Shown: positions 7,633 to 16,273 of the stretch, one piece after another
Numbering within the stretch: position 1 is the first letter of the stretch
How the letters are laid out: each line of letters opens with the position of its first letter
NCBI GenBank assembly: GCA_937924775.1
Contig: CALDUT010000023.1
Location: forward strand, 1-53,738
DNA length: 53,738 nucleotides
Direction of reading: 5' to 3'
From: an uncultured Gemmata sp.
GTDB taxonomy: Bacteria; Planctomycetota; Planctomycetia; Gemmatales; Gemmataceae
Program-made: the position numbers and the translations under genes
The notes under the pieces: model-generated
Seen by the model: only the letters and a program-made list of their open reading frames with translations
What the model was told of the DNA's origin: nothing
Database searches by the model: none

Positions 7633-10047
7633 ATGGCAGAAGGCTGGCCCAAAAAACGCCGCTTACTTGGCACGAAAATCCGGCGAATCGATGGGCCCGA
7701 CAAATCAACCGGCCGGGCCAAATACAGCTACGACATCAACCGCCCCGGGATGCTCTATGGGGCGATCCTCCGTTGCCCCCATGCCCACGCGAAAATCACC
7801 CGGCTCGACACCGCCGCGGCTAAGAAAGTCCCCGGCTTCAAAGCTCTCGCCATCGTGCTTCCCCCCAAGGATTGGGTGGTGGTGAAAGCTGATGAGACCG
7901 GCAAAACACTGGAGTTGAAAAGCGTCCCAAGCAAGAAACAGGCGGACAAAGCCGAAAAGCGGACGGTGACCGTCGGCCCTGGTGTGACCATCCTTCGGGG
8001 CAACAAGCCCGTGACACTCGCCGACCTGAAAGCGGATGACGTCGTTCAAGTGGAAGTGGAACAAGACGTGATCGGTCGCGAGCTATTTTATGCCGGAGAT
8101 GAAATTTTAGCTGTGGCCGCAGACACCGAAGAGCATGCCAAAGACGCCCTGCGGGCTATTCAGATTGAATATCAAGTGTTGGAGCATGTTGTCGATCCAG
8201 CGGAAGTTCTGGCCAAGCCGGGTTTACGTACGACGCCATTGCCCAATCTCAGCCCCGGTAAAGAATTCACGAAAGGTGATCCGGCCGCGGGCTTTAAGGC
8301 CGCGGAGGCCGTGGTGGAGGCCAGCTATGGTGTGGGTGTCATCTCCCATCAATGTTTGGAAACGCATGGACTGGTCGCGGAGTGGGATGCCGACGGCGGC
8401 TTAACGGTGTGGGCCTCCACCCAAGCGACTGTGGCCACCGCGGCAGCCTTGGCGGGTCGATTCGGGGTGCCCCCGGGCAAGGTCAAATGCATTACCCACT
8501 ACATGGGGGGCGGCTTTGGCAGCAAATTCGGCCCGGATGTGCAGGGATTCCTCGCGGCCGATCTGGCCCGGCGCACCGGTAAAGCCGTCAAAATCATGCT
8601 CGACCGCGAGGAGGAGGTCATCGCCGCGGGCAATCGCCCCAGCGCCTACGGCAAAGTGAAAATCGGGGGCAAAAAAGACGGCACCATCACGGCCTACGTC
8701 ATCGACTGCTACGGTACTCCCGGCTACACCGGGGGGAACACGGTCAATCTCAACTTTCTCCCTTACGTTTATCAAGATGCGATCGAGAACTTCACACGCC
8801 TGCATACGGTGGCCTTCACCAACGCCGGCGGGGCCCGGGCCATGCGGGCCCCCGGCCATCCGCAAAACTGTATCCTGACAGAGTTTGCGATCGACGATCT
8901 CGCAGCCAAACTGGAGATCGACCCCGTCATTATCCGCCGCAAGAATCTTCCCCCCAACAACCCCAAAGCCAACAAAATCGAGTGGGCTGGGCGGAGAAAC
9001 GACATCTACAACGAGCAAATCGACATCGCCCTGAAACTCTCTGGCTGGAAAGAGAAATGGCACCCGCCGGGGAAGGGAAAATCCGGCGTCATCAAACATG
9101 GTATTGGCATGGCCCTGCATACCTGGGGCGGGAATGCGGCGGGTGGGACCACCCCCAATGAATGTTTTGTCTTCATCGCCAAAGATGGCAGCGTCACGGC
9201 CGAATCGAGTACCCAGGACCTTGGCACCGCACAACGCACCGTCACGGCGATTGTCGTCGCCGAGATTTTGGGGCTGGAGCCCACCGACATCATTGTGAAA
9301 ATCGGTGAAAGCACCTTCGGCTTCTCCACCGGTTCAGGGGGCAGCACCACCTGCCCCACGCAGGCCCCGGCGGCGTTATTGGCCGCTCAGCAAGCCCGTA
9401 ATGATCTGTTCCGAAAAGTCGCCCCAAAAGTCGGTGCTGATCCGAAGGATTTGGCCATCGAGGTCGGTAAAGTCGTGGATACCAAGACCAAGAAAGAATG
9501 GTCGTGGAAGGAGTTCTGCGCCAAACTGGGTATGGATGAAGCCCAGGGGAAAGGTGAATGGAATCTGGCGATCTCCAACGAACCCGGCAATGAAAACATC
9601 TCCAGTGGGCAAGTTGGCGGTGTTCAGACCGCGGAAGTCCTCGTGGATACCGAAACGGGGCTGATCCGGCTGCAACATATCGTCGCCGTTCAAGATTGTG
9701 GTTTGGTGGTGAATAAACTGGCGTGCGAATCGCAGGTCGCCGGTGGTGTCATTATGGGCATCAACTACGCCTTGTTCGAGGAGAATATCATCGACAAAAC
9801 CACTGGGCGGCAAGTCAACGCCGATATGGAGTTCTACAAACTCGGCGGTCTGAAAGATATGCCGAAGATCACCGTTCATATGCAAGACATGCCCGAACGC
9901 GGTGTCATCGGCATCGGTGAACCGCCCACGATTTCCACCGCAGCCGCCATCGGCAATGCCGTTTTCAACGCTCTTGGCGTGCGCGTCCCGATACTTCCTC
10001 TCACTCCCAAACGCGTCCTCGATGCCCTCGCGAAGGGAGGTCTGTAA
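7633..10047 (+). CDS. Molybdopterin-binding subunit, xanthine dehydrogenase family
   Basis: An 804-residue large subunit. The N-terminal domain opens with RRIDGPDKSTGRAKYSYD. The cofactor-binding part has GGGFGSKFGPD near residue 291, and the conserved Glu expected to act as base lies in GIGEPPT near residue 762. Odd feature: between the first domain's GFKALAIVLPPKD (about 78) and the resumption at ELFYAGDEILAVAADTEEHA (about 150) there is an extra stretch of about 60 residues rich in Lys, Val and Thr, reading like a small beta barrel (see findings). No signal peptide of its own. Substrate cannot be told; aldehydes or N-heterocycles are usual for the family. Confidence 0.93.
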   Translation: MAEGWPKKRRLLGTKIRRIDGPDKSTGRAKYSYDINRPGMLYGAILRCPHAHAKITRLDTAAAKKVPGFKALAIVLPPKDWVVVKADETGKTLELKSVPSKKQADKAEKRTVTVGPGVTILRGNKPVTLADLKADDVVQVEVEQDVIGRELFYAGDEILAVAADTEEHAKDALRAIQIEYQVLEHVVDPAEVLAKPGLRTTPLPNLSPGKEFTKGDPAAGFKAAEAVVEASYGVGVISHQCLETHGLVAEWDADGGLTVWASTQATVATAAALAGRFGVPPGKVKCITHYMGGGFGSKFGPDVQGFLAADLARRTGKAVKIMLDREEEVIAAGNRPSAYGKVKIGGKKDGTITAYVIDCYGTPGYTGGNTVNLNFLPYVYQDAIENFTRLHTVAFTNAGGARAMRAPGHPQNCILTEFAIDDLAAKLEIDPVIIRRKNLPPNNPKANKIEWAGRRNDIYNEQIDIALKLSGWKEKWHPPGKGKSGVIKHGIGMALHTWGGNAAGGTTPNECFVFIAKDGSVTAESSTQDLGTAQRTVTAIVVAEILGLEPTDIIVKIGESTFGFSTGSGGSTTCPTQAPAALLAAQQARNDLFRKVAPKVGADPKDLAIEVGKVVDTKTKKEWSWKEFCAKLGMDEAQGKGEWNLAISNEPGNENISSGQVGGVQTAEVLVDTETGLIRLQHIVAVQDCGLVVNKLACESQVAGGVIMGINYALFEENIIDKTTGRQVNADMEFYKLGGLKDMPKITVHMQDMPERGVIGIGEPPTISTAAAIGNAVFNALGVRVPILPLTPKRVLDALAKGGL

Positions 10048-10049
10048 AC

Positions 10050-11075
10050 ATGAAGAACTTCACCTACTACCAACCAACGTCTCTTCACGGCGTTTTGAAG
10101 GTTTTGGACGAAGCTGGAGGGAAAGCGGAAATCCTTGCCGGGGGCACGGATTTACTCGATCGGATGAAGGAGTATGTCGCGCAGCCAGAAAAAGTGATCA
10201 GCCTCGTGGGCTTTTCCGGGCCGTTCAAAGAAATCAGTGCGATCGCCGGCCATCCCCCCACCGTCACCATTGGGGCCGGGGTCAAGTTGGTCAACATTGC
10301 GGAAAGTGAGCTGTTGCGACCGTATCCCGCGTTAACGACCGCGGCGGCCCAGATCGCCGGGCCGCAAATCCGGAACATGGGTACCCTCGGCGGCAGCCTC
10401 TGCCAGCGGAACCGTTGCTGGTACTTCCGCGATGAACACGTCCAATGCCTCCTCAAAGGCGGTCGCCGCTGTTTTGCCCACGATGGGGAAAACCAATATC
10501 ACGCCATCTTCACCCAAGGACATCCGTGCGTGATAGTCCACCCCTCCACCCTTGCCCCGCCACTGATGGTTTTGGGAGCGACCTGCGAAATCCGTTCCCA
10601 CAAAGGCCAACGGCAAATTCCCATCGAACAACTGTTCCAAGCGCCGGTTAAGGACGGTCAACGAGAACACACCCTGGCTCCCAACGAATTGCTGGTGTCG
10701 GTGACCGTGGCCCCCAAAATCCCCCCCGGGGCGATCTTCCGCAACGCCAGTTACGAAGTCAAACAGAAGGAAACCTCGGATTGGCCGATCGTGCAAGCAT
10801 CGGTGGCTTACTACACCGAAGCGAAGAGGCACGTTGCCCAAGGGGTTCGCATCGCGTTGGGACATGTGGCGCCCACGCCCCTGCTCAGCCCCGGGGCCGC
10901 CAAAGTGTTGGAAGGCCAGGAGGTGAATGAGAAAACGGCCAGTGCAGCCGCTGAAGCCGCCGTTGAAGGGGCGCGGCCGCTCAGCCAGAATGCTTATAAG
11001 GTTCAACAGCTCAAAGTGGCAGTGCGGCGAGCGATCCTGCTGGCCTCCGGTGCCAAACCGTATTGGGAGGGCTGA
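10050..11075 (+). CDS. FAD-binding subunit with four extra cysteines (PaoB-like)
   Basis: A 341-residue medium subunit. FAD-binding elements are ILAGGTDLLDRMK (about 29-41) and IRNMGTLGGSL (about 107-117). Right after it come QRNRCWYFR, VQCLLKGGRRC and GHPCVIV, giving four cysteines at the places where PaoB of E. coli and 4-hydroxybenzoyl-CoA reductase beta subunits hold an additional 4Fe-4S cluster. I infer such a cluster here. A strong ribosome binding site (GGGAGG) precedes the ATG and the gene starts two bases after the large subunit's stop. It finishes the electron path from Mo through Fe-S to FAD and an external acceptor. Confidence 0.93.
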   Translation: MKNFTYYQPTSLHGVLKVLDEAGGKAEILAGGTDLLDRMKEYVAQPEKVISLVGFSGPFKEISAIAGHPPTVTIGAGVKLVNIAESELLRPYPALTTAAAQIAGPQIRNMGTLGGSLCQRNRCWYFRDEHVQCLLKGGRRCFAHDGENQYHAIFTQGHPCVIVHPSTLAPPLMVLGATCEIRSHKGQRQIPIEQLFQAPVKDGQREHTLAPNELLVSVTVAPKIPPGAIFRNASYEVKQKETSDWPIVQASVAYYTEAKRHVAQGVRIALGHVAPTPLLSPGAAKVLEGQEVNEKTASAAAEAAVEGARPLSQNAYKVQQLKVAVRRAILLASGAKPYWEG

Positions 11076-11077
11076 TC

Positions 11078-11293
11078 ATGGAGCTACCACAAGTCGGGTC
11101 GACCCGCTGCGTTCATCTGCAATCCAAAGCCATGGCCGTTTACGGGGAAGGGTTCGCCGCCGACCCCGATTTCCAAAACGATGTGACCGATTTTACCTGC
11201 CTGAAAACCGGCCGAGCGCTCGGCCCCGACAACGGCCCAGTGAACTTCCCCCAGTGCTGTAACACTCAACGACAGTGTTACGAAGAGTATTGA
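11078..11293 (+). CDS. Small cysteine-rich protein at the end of the molybdenum hydroxylase operon
   Basis: A 71-residue protein beginning with ATG at 11078, two bases after the FAD subunit's stop and preceded by GGGAGG, so it is translated with the operon. It opens with ELPQVGSTRCVHLQSKAM and ends in NTQRQCYEEY. Cysteines lie at about 10, 43, 63, 64 and 69. No signal peptide. I do not recognise a function; I recall similar short proteins in planctomycete genomes. Position and cysteines suggest a metal- or cluster-related helper or accessory subunit, but that is inference. Confidence 0.72.
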   Translation: MELPQVGSTRCVHLQSKAMAVYGEGFAADPDFQNDVTDFTCLKTGRALGPDNGPVNFPQCCNTQRQCYEEY

Positions 11294-11407
11294 TGGCGGC
11301 GACTCGGCAGTGGTACCCCCTTCTTGCTGTCCGAGCTGGCCCTGCGTAGGCAACAAGAACAACCCAAGCCTCTGCGACCGTGGCCGCAGTTGATTCCAAA
11401 CAACCGC

Positions 11408-11436
11408 ATCGCGATCAGAAACTCCCTGATCGCGAT
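11408..11436 (+). terminator. Perfect 11-bp hairpin after the molybdenum hydroxylase operon
   Basis: ATCGCGATCAG (11408-11418) and CTGATCGCGAT (11426-11436) are exact inverted repeats around a 7-base loop, followed by AATTTGTTTA. It lies about 115 bases past the last gene of the operon and before the next promoter region, as expected of a terminator. The following T tract is interrupted. Confidence 0.55.
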
Positions 11437-11551
11437 AATTTGTTTACTATGTTCATTTATTCAGTAATGATTGGCTCGCGAGTTGGCTCTCCTGGTGAGG
11501 TCTTAAAGCGATTTGTGTCATCGGTGTCATTCGTGTGAGGTGGAAACGACC

Positions 11552-12577
11552 ATGGTTCGTATTGGGATTGTTGGGATCGGCTTCATGGGCCGGATTCACT
11601 TTTTGGCCGGCCAGAAGTTGAATGGCGGCCGGGTCAGGGCGATTTGTAGTCGCGATCCGGCCAAGCGAGCGGGGGATTGGCGGAACACCCGTGGCAATTT
11701 CGGCCCGGAGCCGGGGTATGTCGATCTGACCGGGATTACAACCTACGAGAGAGTGGATCAACTCCTCGCCGATCCGGACATTGATCTTATAGATATCTGT
11801 ACAGTTACTGATCAGCACGCACCGCTTGCCCTCGCGGCCCTGAAAGCGGGCAAGCATGTGATCGTCGAAAAATCTATCGCCTTGACTCTCGCCGATGCCG
11901 ATGCGATGGTTCAGGCTGCAAAAAATGCGGGGAAATTGTTGATGGTGGCCCATGTGCTGCCATTTTTCCCGGAGTTTCGCTTCGCGGCTGAGGCCATCGC
12001 CAGTGGTCGCTATGGCCGGGTGTTGGCCGCAGATTTCAAACGCATCATCTCCCAACCTGATTGGTCGGCCGATATTGGCGATGCCGCGAAAACTGGCGGT
12101 CCCGCAGTGGATTTGCACATCCACGATACCCACTTTATTGGGCTGGTCTGCGGAGTACCGCAAGCTGTTTTTTCCGTCGGTACGGTTGAAAAGGACGCCG
12201 TCACTTATCTGACCACTTCGTACTTGTATGGTCCTGGGGGCCCGGCCGTGACTTGTTCCAGTGGGGCCTTGGCTATGAACGGGCGTCCATTTGTGCATGG
12301 CTACGAAATCTATCTGGAAAAAGCCACTCTCACTTACGATTCTTATGGAATTCCCCTGACTTTGCTATCCGCAGATGGGCAAGCCATGCAGCCGAAGGTG
12401 GAAGGTTCCGGTGATCCGCTGGCGGCATTCACTCAGGAACTGCAAGCGGCCGTGGAGGCGGTTCAAAGTGGTCAGGAACCGGCCTTATTGAGCGGGAAAT
12501 TGGCCCGCGACGCGTTGGCTCTCTGCCATTGTGAAATCGAATCCGTGAAAACGGGGCAACCTGTGAACGTGCGCTGA
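11552..12577 (+). CDS. Gfo/Idh/MocA-family oxidoreductase
   Basis: A 341-residue NAD(P)-dependent oxidoreductase. The Rossmann start is VRIGIVGIGFMGRIH at residues 2-16; HVIVEKSIALTLADAD follows near 105-120, where the family's EKP is changed to EKS. GGPAVDLHIHDTHFIGLVCG near 185-205 corresponds to the usual catalytic D-x-x-x-H region. I chose the ATG at 11552 (GAGGTGG upstream) over an upstream in-frame start that would add 13 unlike residues. Substrate is unknown: probably a sugar or polyol derivative. It is a single-gene unit between a hairpin and the next gene. Confidence 0.9.
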   Translation: MVRIGIVGIGFMGRIHFLAGQKLNGGRVRAICSRDPAKRAGDWRNTRGNFGPEPGYVDLTGITTYERVDQLLADPDIDLIDICTVTDQHAPLALAALKAGKHVIVEKSIALTLADADAMVQAAKNAGKLLMVAHVLPFFPEFRFAAEAIASGRYGRVLAADFKRIISQPDWSADIGDAAKTGGPAVDLHIHDTHFIGLVCGVPQAVFSVGTVEKDAVTYLTTSYLYGPGGPAVTCSSGALAMNGRPFVHGYEIYLEKATLTYDSYGIPLTLLSADGQAMQPKVEGSGDPLAAFTQELQAAVEAVQSGQEPALLSGKLARDALALCHCEIESVKTGQPVNVR

Positions 12578-12725
12578 TGGCCTAGCTTGCCTGCCTTTCC
12601 CAACCGGCAGGGCTTGCTCCGCTTTCTTCGCAATTCGATGGGGCAAACTGCAACGGTTGTCGCACTCGCGTGGATTGTGCCGATTGAGAAAAGCAGACGC
12701 AAGCTGCGAAACGCGAGGGTTGGCG

Positions 12726-13535
12726 ATGAACCGTCGGTTTTGGGTGGTTGCCGCAATCGGGCTGATCGTGGGGGGAGCCAGCGGTTGTGTTTCCTGCGGT
12801 CACCAGCAGTTCGCCAAAGTTTGGCAAAGCGAAGCCGAACACGAGTTACCGGTATCTTGCCGGAAACAGGTGTATGTCTTCCTCATTCATGGTCTGACAC
12901 CGTCTGGTGTTTCCGGGCTGGAAATACTTCGCGACAAGCTGGCCCATCATGGTTTCGCCAAAGTGGGCGTGGGTGAGGCCCTCGCGGGAGTCTACATAAC
13001 CCAGGAGATTCGCGAAATTCACGCGCACGAGCCGAACGCCCAATTTGTACTGGTGGGTTACGATTGGGGCGGTTGGGTAGCGAGTTCCCTCGCTCATGAA
13101 CTTCATCAGGACGGAATCCCGATCGCAGCGGTCGTGCTACTCAACCCGGTGCATAGCCCAACGCGTTGCGGTGTGCGAACACTGCTGATCACAAGTGGAA
13201 AATCGCCTGCCGGGGGGGGCTCTACAGATCGCGTGGTTATTCCCGATACAAACCATTTCCGCCTGCCGAGCCATCCGAGCACCGTCAGTGTCATTACCAG
13301 TTTGTTACACGAAATTGCCGCTGATGGCGTCCAACCCACCCTCGACCCTGTTCCTCAATGGCATTATCCGCACGCACCGGCCATGCGACCGTTCGTAGCG
13401 CCCCAAGGCTACGATTGGGATTTTCTCACCGAGACGGGCACCGCGCCTCTGCCAATCGGGATGCGTTTCTCGACGCAGCCAGAACCCTCGGCCCATCGTG
13501 TGGAGGGGGAGAAGTCACCCCTTACCTCCCGGTGA
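12726..13535 (+). CDS. Lipoprotein resembling an alpha/beta hydrolase
   Basis: A 269-residue protein with a lipoprotein signal: hydrophobic helix then VGGASGC with Cys21. The body resembles an alpha/beta hydrolase: QVYVFLIHGLTPSG near 46-60 (oxyanion loop), FVLVGYDWGGWVASSLAHEL near 105-125 (nucleophile elbow), and DTNHFRLPSHP near 175-185, which could supply the catalytic His. The elbow has Asp instead of the lipase Ser, as in haloalkane dehalogenases and epoxide hydrolases. Start chosen at the ATG giving the lipoprotein signal; an earlier in-frame start would spoil it. The C-terminal 60 residues look disordered. Substrate unknown; hydrolase activity is inference. Confidence 0.7.
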   Translation: MNRRFWVVAAIGLIVGGASGCVSCGHQQFAKVWQSEAEHELPVSCRKQVYVFLIHGLTPSGVSGLEILRDKLAHHGFAKVGVGEALAGVYITQEIREIHAHEPNAQFVLVGYDWGGWVASSLAHELHQDGIPIAAVVLLNPVHSPTRCGVRTLLITSGKSPAGGGSTDRVVIPDTNHFRLPSHPSTVSVITSLLHEIAADGVQPTLDPVPQWHYPHAPAMRPFVAPQGYDWDFLTETGTAPLPIGMRFSTQPEPSAHRVEGEKSPLTSR

Positions 13536-13552
13536 GTCGGTACAATAGGTGA

Positions 13553-14740
13553 ATGAAACTCAAGCAACGGCCCGAAGATTTTTGCGTGGAAGAATTGACC
13601 GATGCCCAAGTGGAGGAGGGTGGGGAATTCGCTTTCTACCGGTTGGAAAAAACGGGTTGGACAACCCCCGATGCCCTCGCGGCGATCCGCCGCCGGTGGA
13701 ATATCGACCACAGCCGCGTAAGCTACGGTGGGCTGAAAGACCGGCACGCTGTCACGTCGCAGTATCTGACGATCTTCCGCGGGCCCCAACGCGACTTATC
13801 TCATTCGGGTGTACGGCTGAGCTATTTGGGTCAGCGGGTAGAGCCGTATACTTCGCAACACATTCGCGCCAATCGCTTTCGAATCACGCTGCGGGCAATG
13901 AGTGAAGCCGCGCTCGAGCGGGCCCTGGCCGCGCTGGACGGACTTCAGACGGTTGGTTTGCCGAATTATTTCGACGATCAACGGTTTGGTTCAGTGGGCC
14001 CCGATCGGGAATTTGTGGGCCGGGAAATGGTTTTCGGTCGCTTCGAGCGGGCCTTGTGGTTGGCGTTGGCGGCACCCTATGAACACGATCGGTCTAGAGC
14101 CAAACGCGAAAAAGAGCAACTCCGGGCTTCGTGGGGACGCTGGCCGGAGTGCCTGGCCCAATTGCCCCGTGGGCATGCCCGGAGCATCGTCAGCTATTTG
14201 GCGACCCACCCGACCGATTTTAAGGGTGCCGTGGCCCGTTTGCGGCCTGAGCTGCGCGGCCTGTACTTATCCGCCTATCAGAGCTATTTGTGGAATCGGA
14301 TGTTGGCGCTGTGGCTCAGGAATACACTAGGCGACGAGTCGCTGGGGGATTTGTCGCTGAAATTGGGCCGATTTCCAGCCCCGCGCTGGATTCCGGAGGC
14401 GTATCGGTCACTCTGGTCCACATTCTCGCTGCCCTTGCCCTCAGCCCGTTTAACACCAGATACAGAAGCCCCCTGGTGGCCCGTGGTGCAGACCGTATTG
14501 GAGGAGGAAGGGCTGACGCTGCGTGAGCTGAAGGTGAGGGGGATGCAAAAACCGTTTTTCGCGAAGGGGGATCGGGCTGTGTGTGTCTATCCCGCACAGG
14601 CGAAGGCCACCACGGAGGCGGATGAGCTTCATCGGGGTCAGAAGAAGCTCATCCTGCATTTCGAACTGCCTAAAGGCAGCTATGCGACCATTTTGGTGAA
14701 ACGGCTGACGGCGTTTCAACCCTGGGCTTCAACGTCTTAG
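13553..14740 (+). CDS. truD: tRNA pseudouridine synthase TruD
   Basis: A 395-residue TruD-family protein, which converts U13 of tRNAs to pseudouridine in the cytoplasm. It has PEDFCVEEL at the start, the catalytic block YGGLKDRHAVTSQ with Asp63, and LPNYFDDQRFG near 136-146, all diagnostic. Residues 285-345 cover the TRUD insertion domain, and PKGSYATILVKRL ends the fold, as in characterised members. Length fits archaeal and bacterial members with the larger insertion. It starts 17 bases after the lipoprotein gene's stop. Confidence 0.94.
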   Translation: MKLKQRPEDFCVEELTDAQVEEGGEFAFYRLEKTGWTTPDALAAIRRRWNIDHSRVSYGGLKDRHAVTSQYLTIFRGPQRDLSHSGVRLSYLGQRVEPYTSQHIRANRFRITLRAMSEAALERALAALDGLQTVGLPNYFDDQRFGSVGPDREFVGREMVFGRFERALWLALAAPYEHDRSRAKREKEQLRASWGRWPECLAQLPRGHARSIVSYLATHPTDFKGAVARLRPELRGLYLSAYQSYLWNRMLALWLRNTLGDESLGDLSLKLGRFPAPRWIPEAYRSLWSTFSLPLPSARLTPDTEAPWWPVVQTVLEEEGLTLRELKVRGMQKPFFAKGDRAVCVYPAQAKATTEADELHRGQKKLILHFELPKGSYATILVKRLTAFQPWASTS

Positions 14741-14773
14741 AACGTGTGGCAGTTGGCTATTGGTGCGTTCCCG

Positions 14774-16162
14774 TTATTTTTTTCCCGCCAACTCCTTGAA
14801 AGTGTTACAGATGATCGGCGCCGCTTCGGGACCAACACTATTGATCTCGCCATATTGAGCTTTTTTCAGGCCGTAGCAGAACGGTTCTTTGACGTCCCAC
14901 TGCCGTTTGGGAATGAAGTACCCAAGTTCATCGTTGGCCAGCCCAATGAGCATCCGGTGCGGGCTTTTCAGCTGGGCATAAATCGCTGGTTCCATCGGTG
15001 CATCGGGGAAGTCGGCCCCCGGATCAGCGGGGTTTTGAACCTTTCCCAGAACATTTTCGGGGTAAATTTCGCCGGGAATCGCGGCAACCTCCAAACCACC
15101 GAGTTGGAGATAGCCCACTTCCGTCTTCACCGCGACGGGTTGTTGGATGTCCTTGGTTTCGATCCACTTTTTGGGCGTTGGGTCGCCATCCCAAACGTAC
15201 ATTTTCCGTTTCAGAACCCCGATTTGGAATCCCAGTTGGAAGTTTTTATTCTCAACAGGAATAAGAATGTCTCGCGTGCGGATGTCAAACGGTGTCAGCG
15301 TGATGGGTACGGAGTTTTTCAACGCCTTTTCTGCCAGTTGTGCCACAAGAAAACCGTACCGGTCAGCTTTTGCGAACTGGCCATCTGCGAGTTTTTGACC
15401 CTTTTCATCTTTCACGGGTAATCCCAAGGGGGTCATCAGCCCGCCCACGGTACCAGTGAAGTAGGCTACAGGGCATTTGTGGGATTCCCGCAAATACTTC
15501 ACGACATAGTAAGGAAAATCGGCAGTGATTTGGGTGTTTTTGGAATCGAGGGCTTCGGGGTGATTGTTCCATTGCACCAATAAGCCCCGCGATTGGCCCG
15601 TGCGAGGTTCGCGGAACTGCAAGACGACCAATTCATCGTGTTTGACGATCGGCAAGCGGCTGTCGTGGAGAAGTTCGGGATCCCGGGCCGCACCAACATG
15701 CACGGCCGAGGGTTGGCGGTTTTTATCCGCGATCTTGACCGCGTCCACACATCCGGCGATGAGTTGTTTCATGTACTTGGGGTCTACACCACTGGTGAAG
15801 GGGTTGGCCCCCCACAAGCCCATCGTGTCAGGCCCTTCGTGATTGTGCGTCGCCGACACAAGGACGTACTTGAAGCCTGGCAGTTGTTCGCGGATCGTTT
15901 GGACCGTTTCGAGGAATAACCCCACCACATCGACGGTCACAAGAGCGATTTTTTCGTCGCCATCGGCCATCACAACCGCCCGAACCATGATCGGGTCATG
16001 AACTTCCGTCGCTTTGCGATTGTGGCCAAATCCGGCAAGATAAACCGGTTTTTTCCCCAATTCCGGGGTGATGTCACTTTCGCCAAAGCCGACGGTGAAT
16101 TCCCCGGCTGCGGCAGCGATCCTCAGAAGAACCAGTACACCAAGACTCGCGACGTATTTCAT
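14774..16162 (-). CDS. Secreted neutral/alkaline ceramidase-like protein
   Basis: About 462 residues with a signal peptide (MKYVASLGVLVLLRIAAAAG). The mature start FTVGFGESDITPELGKK is characteristic of the neutral ceramidase N-terminal domain, and VLVSATHNHEGPDTMG (about 115-130 in the mature region) carries the metal-ligand histidines of that family. LLVQWNNHPEALDS and TGTVGGLMTPLG come later. The family's eukaryotic members split ceramide; in planctomycetes many paralogs exist and their substrates are unknown. The ATG at 16162 was preferred because it starts right at the signal peptide; 20 further upstream residues are unlike a signal. The protein lacks the C-terminal domain of full ceramidases, so 'ceramidase-like' is as far as the sequence goes. 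Confidence 0.85.
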   Translation of the reverse strand: MKYVASLGVLVLLRIAAAAGEFTVGFGESDITPELGKKPVYLAGFGHNRKATEVHDPIMVRAVVMADGDEKIALVTVDVVGLFLETVQTIREQLPGFKYVLVSATHNHEGPDTMGLWGANPFTSGVDPKYMKQLIAGCVDAVKIADKNRQPSAVHVGAARDPELLHDSRLPIVKHDELVVLQFREPRTGQSRGLLVQWNNHPEALDSKNTQITADFPYYVVKYLRESHKCPVAYFTGTVGGLMTPLGLPVKDEKGQKLADGQFAKADRYGFLVAQLAEKALKNSVPITLTPFDIRTRDILIPVENKNFQLGFQIGVLKRKMYVWDGDPTPKKWIETKDIQQPVAVKTEVGYLQLGGLEVAAIPGEIYPENVLGKVQNPADPGADFPDAPMEPAIYAQLKSPHRMLIGLANDELGYFIPKRQWDVKEPFCYGLKKAQYGEINSVGPEAAPIICNTFKELAGKK

Positions 16163-16273
16163 GATCAGCCTCGGGAGTAAGGAGAGACCTTGCTCGATCG
16201 ATCGACCGGTCCTCATTTGCACGAACCACCGACTGCCAAGGTGGTTTTCTTGTGGTTGATTCCGTGCATAAGT

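Noticed and set aside
8401-9234. Minus-strand frame opposite the molybdopterin subunit
   Set aside because: Shadow of a clearly coding gene.
14744-15421. 225-aa plus-strand reading frame opposite the ceramidase-like gene
   Set aside because: The minus-strand frame has clear family motifs; this one has none and is a shadow.
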